From contig DJXC01000228.1 in the NCBI GenBank assembly GCA_002449575.1, positions 1-25,430 on the forward strand: a stretch of 25,430 nt of DNA, given 5' to 3'. Source of the stretch: Ruminococcus sp. UBA7014 (GTDB lineage: Bacteria > Bacillota > Clostridia > Oscillospirales > Ruminococcaceae). Of this stretch, positions 14,710 through 23,100 are shown one piece after another (positions within the stretch are counted from its first letter, which is position 1; each line of letters opens with the position of its first letter). The notes beneath the pieces were generated by a model. That model ran no database searches, was not told the origin of the DNA, and saw only the letters and a list, made by a program, of their open reading frames with translations. The position numbers and the translations under genes are program-made.

Positions 14710-15150
14710 ATGCGTAATGCCAGACAAGAAATGATTCTTAAGCTGATTCATGCCCGGAAAATCAATACACAGGATGATTTGCAGAACCTGCTTGCCCAGT
14801 CAGGCTTTCCTGTCACACAGGCAACTGTTTCCAGGGATATCCGTACATTACAGCTGATTAAAAAAGCAGATGAGAATGGTTTTTATTACTATCAGGAAAG
14901 AGATGCAGCCATGTCTGCTGCCGGCTTGCTTGCAAGTCATGTGACAGAAATTGACTATGCCGGAACTATCATGTGTGTCAAGTGCCGCAGCGGTACAGCA
15001 CAGGCAGCCTGTACAATTCTGGACAGTCTGCATCATCCGGAAATTGTCGGCACAATCGCCGGCGATGATACTATCTTTGTCCTGGTCAGAAGCTCTCCGC
15101 AAGCCAGAAAGCTGGCAGAGGAACTGACCGAAAAATTACAGAACAGGTGA
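14710..15150 (+). CDS. argR: Arginine repressor ArgR/AhrC
   Basis: 146-residue hexameric regulator of arginine biosynthesis and catabolism with L-arginine as co-repressor. N-terminal winged helix domain about 1-70 with QATVSRDIRTLQLIKK as recognition region, and C-terminal oligomerisation domain with KCRSGTAQAACTILD and TIAGDDTIFVLVRS, where GTAQAAC and GDDT line the arginine pocket. AAAGGATG precedes the ATG. Linkage to recN is a common Firmicutes arrangement and does not imply a role in repair. No arginine genes lie in the window, and no clear ARG box was recognised nearby. Confidence 0.96.
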   Translation: MRNARQEMILKLIHARKINTQDDLQNLLAQSGFPVTQATVSRDIRTLQLIKKADENGFYYYQERDAAMSAAGLLASHVTEIDYAGTIMCVKCRSGTAQAACTILDSLHHPEIVGTIAGDDTIFVLVRSSPQARKLAEELTEKLQNR

Positions 15151-15157
15151 GGGGAAA

Positions 15158-16822
15158 ATGCTCGAAGAATTGGATATTGAAAATCTTGCCGTGATTGAGA
15201 AAGCCTGTATCCGGTTTCAGAATGCGTTTCATGTATTCACAGGCGAAACCGGAGCAGGGAAATCTATCTTGATTCACGGCATTCAGGCTGTTTTGGGGCA
15301 GAGAGTTTCCCGTGACTGGGTCAGAACAGGTTGTGACCGTGCTGTCATTACAGCACTGTTTACCCATCTTTCAGAAGAAGTCATGCAGATGCTCTCAGAA
15401 CGTGGAATTTCCTGCGAAGAACAGCAGATTACAATGACACGGGAAATCCGTGCAGACGGCGGCAGTATCGGCAGAATCAACGGCAGGACGGCTTCTGTTT
15501 CGGCTCTGAAAGAAATTGGCATTCTGCTGATTTCCATTCACGGTCAGCATGATAATCAGATATTGCTGAATCCGGAAAATCATTTGCAGATTCTGGACGA
15601 ATTCGGCGGAAATCCGCTGTTTCTGGAAGAATATCAGAAATCTTTCCGGGAACTCCAGAACGTGGCAAAAGAACTTGGCAGGCGCAAAAAGAAAGAACAG
15701 GAACGCCGTCAGAAAGCTGTTATTCTGCAAAAGCAAATTCAGGAAATCGGCGCACTGCATCTGAAGCCCGGTGAAGAAGAAGAACTTGAAAATGCACTGA
15801 TACAGGCAGAAAATGCCGAACGCATTGTTTCTGCCCTGTCCGGAAGTGCTTTCCTGCTTGATATGGAACAGGAAGATTCGGCAGCCGAACAGGTGCGCTC
15901 TGCTTTGATGCGATTACAGGAAATTGAAGATGTCTATCCGGAAACAGGGGAGATTCCTGCAAGATTACAGTCCTGTCTGATTGAGCTCAAAGACATTGCA
16001 CAGGATTTGCAGGGACGTTCTGAAAGTATTGTACTGGACGAAGCGGAACTTTTGCGCATCCGGCAGAGATATCAGGCAATCAATCAGGCAAAGAAGCAAT
16101 TTTTCTGCGATTTTGAGGAATTACTCCGTATGTATGAGACGGCAAAGAAAGAAATTCAAAATTTGCAGGAAGATACAGAAAGAATCAGCGCACTGGAGAC
16201 ACGGAAAGCAGAACTGCTTGAAACGGTCACTGAAAAGGCAAATGCACTTTCCGAATATCGTACCCGGACGGCACAGGAATTTTCCAGACAAGTCGCCGGA
16301 GAATTACAGTTTCTGGACATGCCGGATGTGATTTTGAGCGTACAGCAGGAGAAAGGCAAACTGACGGTTCACGGGCGGGATTCTGTCATATTCCTGATTT
16401 CAGCGAACAAGGGCGAAGAACCGAAGCCGATTTCTAAAATTGCTTCCGGCGGCGAACTTTCAAGAATTATGCTTGCTTTGAAATCTGTGATTGCCGGAAA
16501 TGTTCCGACACTGATTTTTGATGAAATTGATACAGGAGTCAGCGGCAGAGCAGCGCAGAAAATCGGCATCAAACTCCGGGAAGTCAGCCGGGATAAGCAG
16601 GTACTTTGTGTGACACATTTGTCACAGATTGCAGTAATGGCAGATACACAGTATCTGATTGAAAAACATACAGAACAGGAACGTACCGTGACACAAGTAC
16701 ATTTACTGGATTTTGAAGGGCGCATTCAGGAAATTGCACGCATTATGGGCGGCGAAAATCCGAGCGCACTCATGCTGGAAAATGCAAGGGAAGAACTGGA
16801 AAAAATCGTTCAGAAAGGATAA
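15158..16822 (+). CDS. recN: DNA repair protein RecN
   Basis: SMC-like ATPase recruited to double-strand breaks, where it helps tether DNA and load RecA. 554 residues, full length. Head domain pieces at both ends: LEELDIENLAVIEKA, Walker A TGETGAGKSILIHGI (about 28-42), ABC signature KIASGGELSRIMLALK (about 428-443) and Walker B LIFDEIDTGVSG (about 452-463). Between them run two long coiled-coil arms (about 150-375) rich in Glu, Gln and Lys. It follows argR by 7 bp with GAGGGGAAA as ribosome site, and precedes a 57-codon gene. Confidence 0.97.
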   Translation: MLEELDIENLAVIEKACIRFQNAFHVFTGETGAGKSILIHGIQAVLGQRVSRDWVRTGCDRAVITALFTHLSEEVMQMLSERGISCEEQQITMTREIRADGGSIGRINGRTASVSALKEIGILLISIHGQHDNQILLNPENHLQILDEFGGNPLFLEEYQKSFRELQNVAKELGRRKKKEQERRQKAVILQKQIQEIGALHLKPGEEEELENALIQAENAERIVSALSGSAFLLDMEQEDSAAEQVRSALMRLQEIEDVYPETGEIPARLQSCLIELKDIAQDLQGRSESIVLDEAELLRIRQRYQAINQAKKQFFCDFEELLRMYETAKKEIQNLQEDTERISALETRKAELLETVTEKANALSEYRTRTAQEFSRQVAGELQFLDMPDVILSVQQEKGKLTVHGRDSVIFLISANKGEEPKPISKIASGGELSRIMLALKSVIAGNVPTLIFDEIDTGVSGRAAQKIGIKLREVSRDKQVLCVTHLSQIAVMADTQYLIEKHTEQERTVTQVHLLDFEGRIQEIARIMGGENPSALMLENAREELEKIVQKG

Positions 16823-16827
16823 TTGCT

Positions 16828-17001
16828 ATGGAAATGCATGACTATATTATTATAGATATTCAGGGCGACTATGCCCAACTGAAACAGCTTGATGCAGAGA
16901 ATCCGGAACTCTTTCCGGTAGCAGTGGCACTTTTGCCGTTCGGCAGTGATGTCGGAACAAAACTTCATGGCATGATGGGTATGTTTGAAATTGTAGAATA
17001 A
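16828..17001 (+). CDS. Small uncharacterised protein downstream of recN (57 aa)
   Basis: Unrecognised small protein. The frame begins MEMHDYIIIDIQGDYAQLK and ends GMMGMFEIVE; it starts 5 bp after the recN stop with GAAAGGAT about 7 bp before ATG 16828, and ends just before a strong bidirectional terminator. That position makes it a credible last gene of the operon. It is acidic, lacks membrane segments and has a central hydrophobic stretch PVAVALLPFGSDVGTKLH that could be a beta hairpin. In many Firmicutes spoIVB and spo0A follow recN; here they are absent. Confidence 0.75.
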   Translation: MEMHDYIIIDIQGDYAQLKQLDAENPELFPVAVALLPFGSDVGTKLHGMMGMFEIVE

Positions 17002-17035
17002 AAAAATCCCCCTGAAAATCAGGGGGAATTTTTTT
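17001..17035. terminator. Bidirectional intrinsic terminator
   Basis: TCCCCCTGA (17007-17015), loop AAA, TCAGGGGGA (17019-17027), followed by ATTTTTTT on the + strand and preceded by AAAAAA, which is a T-run on the minus strand. It ends the housekeeping run from the left and the CAP-dockerin gene from the right. The stop codons of the two genes flank it or lie within a few bases. Confidence 0.93.
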
Positions 17036-18968
17036 AGAATTCTGTTATCAGACCGACAATATATTTCATAATCAGAAGAGAGTCGGCTGCATCTGGCTTT
17101 TGATTTCTGTTGACATCAGCATTAGTGAGCTGCTGTGCATTCAGGCTTCCTTTTCCGAGGATTGCCTTGTTCAGTGTGATGACATCCAGAATGTCAATTT
17201 TACCGCTTAAATCGGCATCGCCGGGGAGAGAACTGTTCTGGCTGTTCCCGTCAGTCAGAAAAATTTCCCAGTAATATCGGTATTCTGCATCCGGGTCGGA
17301 AAGAAAGCTGATGCCGATATTGGTAAAATCAGGATTCAGAATGGCTTCTTTGTGTGTCTTGGAAGCAAACCACGCATTCAGGGTTTCAGCCGGGTCAGGA
17401 TTTCCGGAAGAAAAGATTTCGAGTTTGTTTTCTGCCGGATAGGAAAGTGTGTCCAGAACTGTCAGACAGTCCGAGCCGTCCGGTCTGGTATGGCTGAAAG
17501 AAGCCTTCAGTTCGTTGACACGAATATCCGCAGCAGCAGTTAATTCTTCGTTCAGCAGCAGGGCAGGGAGCTGATTTTCTTCACGCTGACTGTTGATGCT
17601 GTCAAGCATGGTCTGTAAATTACTTCCCGGTGAACTGATGAAATCCAATGCCCAGTAATACTGATAGGGTGTAGCGGCATCTGCATAACAGCCAATTCCG
17701 ATATGAGAATAAGCTTTGCTCAGAAGTAATTTTTTTGCGCCGTCCTGATTCAGCCACTGTGCAAGCACTTTTTCTGCTTCGGAACGTCCGGCGGCAAGCA
17801 GTTCATTGGAGTCAGAAAACAGAATGCCGGCTTCTTCCAGAGCGGTAGTATAGCTTTTTCCGTCAGGGCGAAGATTGGAAAATTCCTGAACAATTTCTTT
17901 GGCACGCAGGTCAGAAACAGCGGAAAGTTCCGGCAATGTCTGGAATTCCGGCAGATTGTTTTCTTTCCGGAATGCGTTGATTTGTTCCAGAAGAGCATTT
18001 TTTTCCTGTTCTGTAGCAATATCCGGAGAAGACATGCTGTCATCTTCGGTAAACAGGAACAGACACCAGCTGTAAGGCGTTTCAGAGGTTGCATTTTCGT
18101 CATAATAACAGCCAATCGCCATAGATTGAAATTCGGGATTTATCATATTTTTGAAATGTCCGGTACTGTTTTTCCAGTAATCTACTGCAAGAGCAGCATC
18201 CGGGACAGAAGTCAGGACAATATTTTCTGCAACACTGCTGAGAGAAATGCCAAGTTCTGTCAGGGCAGTAGTAGGCATACTGCCGTCAGGTCGTTCATGA
18301 CTGAAAGATTGTGCCAGTTCCTGCGCACGGATTTGAGCGGCAGCAGCAGCAGTATCATGAAGAGAAACAGGGTCTGCACCATTTTCAGCACGGAGCGCAT
18401 TGATTTCTTTCAGAGCTGTCTGAGCAAAATCTGACGGAATTTCCTGAGTGATACCGGGGACTTTTCCGGTAAAGAGAAAAATCTGCCAGTGATAGGGAGT
18501 CTGTAAATCTTCGGCATCATAGGCACAGGCAGCACCAAGATATGCAAAATCTTCGCTGAGCATATTATGCAGATTGCTGTCACTTTCAAGCCATTGAGAA
18601 AAAGCTTCCTGTGGGTCATTTCCGGAAGTGACTGCAATATTTTCAGCCGCCATAGTGTAATAAATATTTTTTTCTTCCAGAGCGGTAAAAGAATCACTTC
18701 CGTCTGGTCGCTGGTGAGAGGCTTTCTGAGCAAGTTCTGCCGCACGGACAGCGGAAGCTTCACAGGCATCTGCATTCAGCAAAACAGGGGAGAGGTTGTT
18801 TTCAGCCCGGAGAGCGTTAATGCTGTCTGCCAGAATCTGAACAGCGTCAGAATCTTCAGCAGAAACCGTCAGTGAAACAACTGTTTTTTCCGGAAGTATC
18901 ACCGGAACAGCAGAGACAAGACAAACAGAAATCGCTGTCAGAGCAGCGGCAAATTTTCTGAATTTCAT
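17034..18968 (-). CDS. Secreted protein with four CAP/SCP domains and a C-terminal dockerin
   Basis: 644-residue exported protein with a signal peptide about 1-22 (KFRKFAAALTAISVCLVSA), AGGAGG ribosome site. It has four tandem CAP (SCP/PR-1) domains at about 43-168, 180-308, 322-446 and 449-572, each starting with an INALRAENN-like helix and containing an S(H)xRPDG block, then a dockerin at about 580-642 (GDADLSGKIDILDVI, ADVNRNQKPDAADSL). The CAP His pair differs by domain: domain 2 (SHERPDG, GHFKNM) and domain 4 (SHTRPDG, THKEAI) keep both; domain 1 has SHQRPDG but an altered second site (SNLHNM); domain 3 has lost both (SNLRPDG, GAKKLL). Bacterial CAP proteins bind lipids or act in adhesion or proteolysis; the role here is unknown. 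Confidence 0.93.
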   Translation of the reverse strand: MKFRKFAAALTAISVCLVSAVPVILPEKTVVSLTVSAEDSDAVQILADSINALRAENNLSPVLLNADACEASAVRAAELAQKASHQRPDGSDSFTALEEKNIYYTMAAENIAVTSGNDPQEAFSQWLESDSNLHNMLSEDFAYLGAACAYDAEDLQTPYHWQIFLFTGKVPGITQEIPSDFAQTALKEINALRAENGADPVSLHDTAAAAAQIRAQELAQSFSHERPDGSMPTTALTELGISLSSVAENIVLTSVPDAALAVDYWKNSTGHFKNMINPEFQSMAIGCYYDENATSETPYSWCLFLFTEDDSMSSPDIATEQEKNALLEQINAFRKENNLPEFQTLPELSAVSDLRAKEIVQEFSNLRPDGKSYTTALEEAGILFSDSNELLAAGRSEAEKVLAQWLNQDGAKKLLLSKAYSHIGIGCYADAATPYQYYWALDFISSPGSNLQTMLDSINSQREENQLPALLLNEELTAAADIRVNELKASFSHTRPDGSDCLTVLDTLSYPAENKLEIFSSGNPDPAETLNAWFASKTHKEAILNPDFTNIGISFLSDPDAEYRYYWEIFLTDGNSQNSSLPGDADLSGKIDILDVITLNKAILGKGSLNAQQLTNADVNRNQKPDAADSLLIMKYIVGLITEF

Positions 18969-19002
18969 AAAAATATTCCTCCTGAATTATGATAATAATT
19001 AG

Positions 19003-19031
19003 ATTATAGCATATTTTTCCGGATTTTGCAA
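19003..19031 (-). promoter_or_regulatory. Promoter of the CAP-dockerin gene
   Basis: On the minus strand: TTGCAA (19026-19031), 17-bp spacer, TATAAT (19003-19008), with TGC immediately before the -10. The -35 lies inside the T-tract of the terminator of the upstream ABC gene, so that terminator and this promoter are physically merged. Leader of about 30 nt to the ATG. Confidence 0.8.
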
Positions 19032-19067
19032 GAGAAAAATCAGCACAGCCGGAAAAGCTGTGCTGAT
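19027..19067 (-). terminator. Intrinsic terminator of the ABC transporter gene
   Basis: ATCAGCACAGC (19039-19049) pairs perfectly with GCTGTGCTGAT (19057-19067) over 11 bp with a 7-nt loop. On the minus strand the stem is followed by TTTTTCTCTTGC (19038-19027). It begins 7 bp after the transporter stop codon. Confidence 0.9.
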
Positions 19068-19073
19068 GGAAAT

Positions 19074-22000
19074 TTATTCTGTCCGGAGTGCGGTAACCGG
19101 GTCTTTGGCAGCAGCTTTTTTTGCCGGTATCAGACCGCCGATTAAGGTCAGGACAATACTGATGATAACCAGAATAATAGCGGCTGCAAACGGCAGAATG
19201 GCACTGATTTCATCAGAATCCGCAAGTGTATGAATTACAAAATTGCTGGGAATCAGAATCAGTTCTGTCATGCCGACACCAATCAGCCCGGAACACAGAC
19301 CAATGATGAACGTTTCGGCATTGAATACCTGTGAAATATTCTGCTTGGATGCACCAATTGCACGAAGAATACCGATTTCTTTTGTACGTTCCAGAACAGA
19401 AATATAAGTAATAATGCCAATCATGATAGAAGAAACAACCAGTGAAACGGCAACAAAAGCAATCAGAATATAAGAAATGACATTGACAATTGTTGTGACA
19501 GAACTCATCAGCAAGCCGACATAGTCAGTATAACGAATCTGGTCTTCTTCAGCAACATCTGCATTATAGTTATCAATGCATTTCTGAATCGATTCTTTGG
19601 CTTCAAAGCTGTCAACATAGAGTTCTATTGCAGAAGGGGCATCCATGCTGACAACACCGAAAGTATTCATATTATCGTCATAGCTACCGGAAGCAATATA
19701 TCTGTCATAGAGTTCAAGAAGGGTATTTTCATCAGGAGAGTTCATATATTCATCCATTTTCTGGGCGAGTTCGGTTTCGGAGAGTTCTGCAAGACCCATC
19801 ATTTCCTGCATATCCTGTTGAGACATGCCCTGCTGCTGTGCGTAGATATTCATGAGTTCTTCCTGAGACATAGAACCGTCAAGATAAGCTTTCATCATTT
19901 CTTCCGGAGTCATAACTTTTCCGGAAGTATTACCGGAGTTGTCAGAAGGTGCAGGATTTTGTGCAGTATACATTTTCATCAGGTCTTCGGTGGACATACC
20001 GGAAGCAGAAGCGTAGGCTTTCATGAGGTCTTCTGTAGAAGTGCCGGAAGTATCAGATGCATTGTTTCCCTGTAGATACATTTTCATCAGGTCGTCCTGA
20101 GAAACACCGGAAGCGGCTGTATACATTTTCATTAAATCCTGAGCAGAAGTTCCTGTTCCGGTCATCGCTGCCGGATTGGAGGAAAGGCTTAACAAATCCT
20201 GCATACCGGAAGCGGCTGTATACATGGACATTAAATCCTGCAAATTCTGACCGCCGCCCTGATTCAGCAAATCCTGCATACCAGAAGCGGAAGTATACAT
20301 AGACATTAAATCCTGCATGTTCATACCGCCGGAAGCTGCGCCACCGCCCATCTGTTCGAGATACATACGAAGCAGGTCTTCCTGTGTCATATTACTGGTA
20401 TCAGGAATCAGTTTGCCGAGAGAAGCAATTGCTTTCAGTGTATGATAGAAATCTTGCAGAAGTTCATCACCAGCCTGCACAGCATTATCAAAACGCTGTT
20501 TCCGCTGTGCAGCGGCTTCTTTCTCATTTTCGATAGCTGCATCAATATTTTCTTTTCCTGTACCAATGGCATTGGCAATATTTTCTTTTAGCTGTTCGAG
20601 ATACTGCATCAGCATTTCCGGAGTTAAGTCAGGTGGTACAACCTCTGTTTCAGTTTCTGTTTCGGTAATGGATTCACTTTCACTTTCAGTTTCGCTTTCA
20701 GTTTCAGAAACAGATTCAGATTCCGTTTCAGATTCTGTAAGTTCTTCGGTAGAATCCGGAACAGATTCCGTTTCGGGTTCTGATTCCGGGACACTTTCTG
20801 TTTCTGATAAAATTTCTGTTTCTGTTTCTGTAAGAGATTCTTCCGGTTCGGTAAAAATTTCTTCTTCAGGGAAGGAGAGTTCTGAAAGTGGTCTGACAGA
20901 AACGTTGTCCGGATGAAAAGCAAGTCCGAACACCTGCGCATCACGGGGAGACTGATAGGAAACATTCCGGACAGTTTCTTTTTCTGTGGGTTCTTCTTCA
21001 TTTCCGAAAAGATTTGCTTTTTTCATCTGTTCAATCATCATAGTAGTTTGATACATGAGAGCCTTTTCGGAAATGCCCAAATCGTTGATATAATTTGTAA
21101 TATCCTGAATTTTCTGTTGTTTGTCGTTATCAGCATCAAAATGCATACCAGTCAGAATATTGACCTCTTTTTGCTTTTCCTGCGCACGGACGACATCGCT
21201 TTTATTGGTATAGTCAATCAGGTATTCTGTGAGGGCATGTGTATAGCCGACAGCACTGTTAATCAGCTGATTGTCATTATCTGCATTCGGTCTGATAATC
21301 CCTGTAATTTTAAGTTCCAGAGCATTGTCAAGAAGTGTTTCGATTTTTTCAATATCAGAAGCAGAGATTTTCTTGTATAAGCCGTCTTTGTCTTTTTCAT
21401 AGAAATCACATTCCGGAACGAGATAAAATTTCTGGCTGCATATTTCAGTATAGCTGATTTTCTGTGCATCAAGACTGACTTCTTCACCGTCTTTCACACG
21501 GGACAGGAGGTCTTTGTATTCTTTTGATGGCAGAAAACCAAGCTGATACAGGGAAGTCATAGGAATTTCGTTCTGTTTGTCGAGAACGAGAACAACTTCG
21601 TTATAGGCATTCGGCATAGAACCATAAAGCAGTTCATAATTTTCAGTAATCGTCGGGCTGACCAGTGTACCTTCTGCACCGGGCATGAGCTGTTCAAAAT
21701 TATTGGTGCTGTAAGAGGGCATTGTGCTGGCAAAACTGGTGGTCAGCATCATGTTGACCATATAGTTATTATTTTCAGAGAAGGTGCTGCCGTCAGTATT
21801 GACCAGTTCGTTGTCTGCATCGTGGGTGAATACGCTGAACTGTGTAGCATAATTATAGACAATGCCGTTTTCGCCAATATATTTATTAATTTCGCTGTCC
21901 GGGTCGTCCAGATATTTTTTGAAATCCGTCAGATTGTTTTCTTTCAGGCTGGTTTTAAATGTAGAAGCCATTTCCAGATTACTGCCGTCAGAGTATACGC

Positions 22001-23012
22001 CGTCAAGCTTGTGGTCGGCATCGCCAAGCATTTTTTCCTTTGTCTTGTTTTGTCCGGAAAGCATCAGTGTTGTGAAGTCAAAGGACTGTGCCTCAATTGA
22101 AATAGGGTAGGCGGTCATGGTATCTTTCTGCAAATCCTGAATATAAGTATTTACACCATTGGAAAGGGAAAGAATCAGGGCAATGCCAATAATGCCGATA
22201 GACCCGGCAAAAGAAGTCAGAAGTGTTCTTCCTTTTTTGGTTTTAAGATTATTGAAGCTTAAGCCTAAAGCGGTCAGAACGGACATGGAAGATTTTCCCA
22301 TGTTTTCATGATGAGCAGGCTGTTCTTTTTCAGAATCAAACGGCATGGAATCTTCCTGAATTCTGCCGTCCTTGACTTTTACAATCCGGGTAGCATATTC
22401 ATAGGCAAGTTCCGGGTTATGAGTTACCATAATAACAAGGCGGTCTTTGGCGACTTCCTTAAGCATTTCCATGACTTGCACGCTGGTTTCGGAATCAAGT
22501 GCGCCGGTAGGTTCATCTGCAAGAAGAATTGCCGGATTATTCACCAAGGCTCTGGCAATGGCGACTCTCTGCATTTGTCCGCCGGACATCTGATTCGGTT
22601 TTTTATGAATCTGATTGCCCAGACCGACTTTTTCAAGGGCTTCTTTGGCACGTCTGCGGCGTTCTGATTTTGAAATGCCGGAAATCGTCAGGGCAAGTTC
22701 CACATTGGCAAGTACAGTCTGATGTGGTATCAGATTGTAGCTTTGGAATACAAACCCGATAGTATGATTCCGGTAGGAATCCCAATCACGGTCTTTATAC
22801 TGTTTTGTCGAAATGCCATTGATAATCAGGTCGCCGGAATCATATCTGTCAAGACCGCCGATAATGTTCAGCATCGTCGTTTTACCAGAGCCGGAAGGTC
22901 CAAGAATGGCAACAAATTCATTATCACGGAAATTCAGGCTGACATCATCAAGGGCTGTCTGCACCAAATCGCCGGTTACATATTGTTTCCGGATATTTTT
23001 GATTTGCAGCAT
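19074..23012 (-). CDS. Fused ATPase-permease ABC transporter (MacB/FtsX type) with giant extracytoplasmic domain
   Basis: 1312 residues. Residues 1-220 are a LolD/MacB-type ATPase: Walker A GPSGSGKTT (38-46), Q-loop FVFQS, signature MSGGQMQRV (142-150), Walker B ILLADEPTG (162-170), switch His in VTHNP (198). The permease has TM1 about 262-284, and TM2-TM4 about 1168-1200, 1233-1258 and 1270-1296, with the FtsX-like LERTKEIGILRAIGAS (1207-1222). Between TM1 and TM2 lie nearly 880 residues outside the membrane, far more than the roughly 250 of MacB. That region contains a Glu/Ser/Thr tract (about 715-792), a coiled-coil-like stretch (about 798-870) and a DLMKMY repeat region (about 876-1073). 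MacB-type proteins work as mechanotransmission pumps or for peptide or lipoprotein handling; the substrate here is unknown. Own promoter and terminator; no partner gene beside it. Confidence 0.93.
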   Translation of the reverse strand: MLQIKNIRKQYVTGDLVQTALDDVSLNFRDNEFVAILGPSGSGKTTMLNIIGGLDRYDSGDLIINGISTKQYKDRDWDSYRNHTIGFVFQSYNLIPHQTVLANVELALTISGISKSERRRRAKEALEKVGLGNQIHKKPNQMSGGQMQRVAIARALVNNPAILLADEPTGALDSETSVQVMEMLKEVAKDRLVIMVTHNPELAYEYATRIVKVKDGRIQEDSMPFDSEKEQPAHHENMGKSSMSVLTALGLSFNNLKTKKGRTLLTSFAGSIGIIGIALILSLSNGVNTYIQDLQKDTMTAYPISIEAQSFDFTTLMLSGQNKTKEKMLGDADHKLDGVYSDGSNLEMASTFKTSLKENNLTDFKKYLDDPDSEINKYIGENGIVYNYATQFSVFTHDADNELVNTDGSTFSENNNYMVNMMLTTSFASTMPSYSTNNFEQLMPGAEGTLVSPTITENYELLYGSMPNAYNEVVLVLDKQNEIPMTSLYQLGFLPSKEYKDLLSRVKDGEEVSLDAQKISYTEICSQKFYLVPECDFYEKDKDGLYKKISASDIEKIETLLDNALELKITGIIRPNADNDNQLINSAVGYTHALTEYLIDYTNKSDVVRAQEKQKEVNILTGMHFDADNDKQQKIQDITNYINDLGISEKALMYQTTMMIEQMKKANLFGNEEEPTEKETVRNVSYQSPRDAQVFGLAFHPDNVSVRPLSELSFPEEEIFTEPEESLTETETEILSETESVPESEPETESVPDSTEELTESETESESVSETESETESESESITETETETEVVPPDLTPEMLMQYLEQLKENIANAIGTGKENIDAAIENEKEAAAQRKQRFDNAVQAGDELLQDFYHTLKAIASLGKLIPDTSNMTQEDLLRMYLEQMGGGAASGGMNMQDLMSMYTSASGMQDLLNQGGGQNLQDLMSMYTAASGMQDLLSLSSNPAAMTGTGTSAQDLMKMYTAASGVSQDDLMKMYLQGNNASDTSGTSTEDLMKAYASASGMSTEDLMKMYTAQNPAPSDNSGNTSGKVMTPEEMMKAYLDGSMSQEELMNIYAQQQGMSQQDMQEMMGLAELSETELAQKMDEYMNSPDENTLLELYDRYIASGSYDDNMNTFGVVSMDAPSAIELYVDSFEAKESIQKCIDNYNADVAEEDQIRYTDYVGLLMSSVTTIVNVISYILIAFVAVSLVVSSIMIGIITYISVLERTKEIGILRAIGASKQNISQVFNAETFIIGLCSGLIGVGMTELILIPSNFVIHTLADSDEISAILPFAAAIILVIISIVLTLIGGLIPAKKAAAKDPVTALRTE
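19794..20387 (-). repeat. Degenerate DLMxMY protein repeats in the ABC transporter
   Basis: Residues about 876-1073 contain about ten variants of a (S/T)x(E/D)DLMxMY unit, often followed by TAASGM: EDLLRMYLEQ, QDLMSMYTSASGM, QDLMSMYTAASGM, QDLMKMYTAASGV, DDLMKMYLQG, EDLMKAYASASGM, EDLMKMYTAQ, EEMMKAYLDG, EELMNIYAQQQGM, plus partial QDLL and QDMQEM copies. Spacing varies from about 12 to 30 residues with Gly/Ser/Asn-rich linkers. The pattern suggests a string of short amphipathic helices on the outer face. I do not recognise it as a named domain. Confidence 0.8.
20637..20870 (-). repeat. Low-complexity Ser/Glu/Thr tract in the ABC transporter
   Basis: Residues about 715-792 are almost only E, S, T with some P and V (for example ETESETESESESITETETE). 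In DNA this is a run of related hexamers, on the + strand of the type TTCAGTTTCTG and TTCACTTTCAG. All unit changes are multiples of three, so length changes would keep the frame. It probably forms an extended, highly acidic linker that separates two parts of the external domain. Confidence 0.85.
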
Positions 23013-23071
23013 GTCATCATAACTCCTTTCCTTATGGCTGAACTTTTGTGTTTTATCTTTTATCTTCTTCT

Positions 23072-23100
23072 ATTATAGCATATCTGTCCGAAAATAACAA
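23072..23100 (-). promoter_or_regulatory. Promoter of the ABC transporter gene
   Basis: On the minus strand: TTGTTA (23095-23100), 17-bp spacer, TATAAT (23072-23077), with TGC before the -10. The leader is about 55 nt, and the start ATG at 23012 has AAAGGAG 10 bp upstream. Confidence 0.75.
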
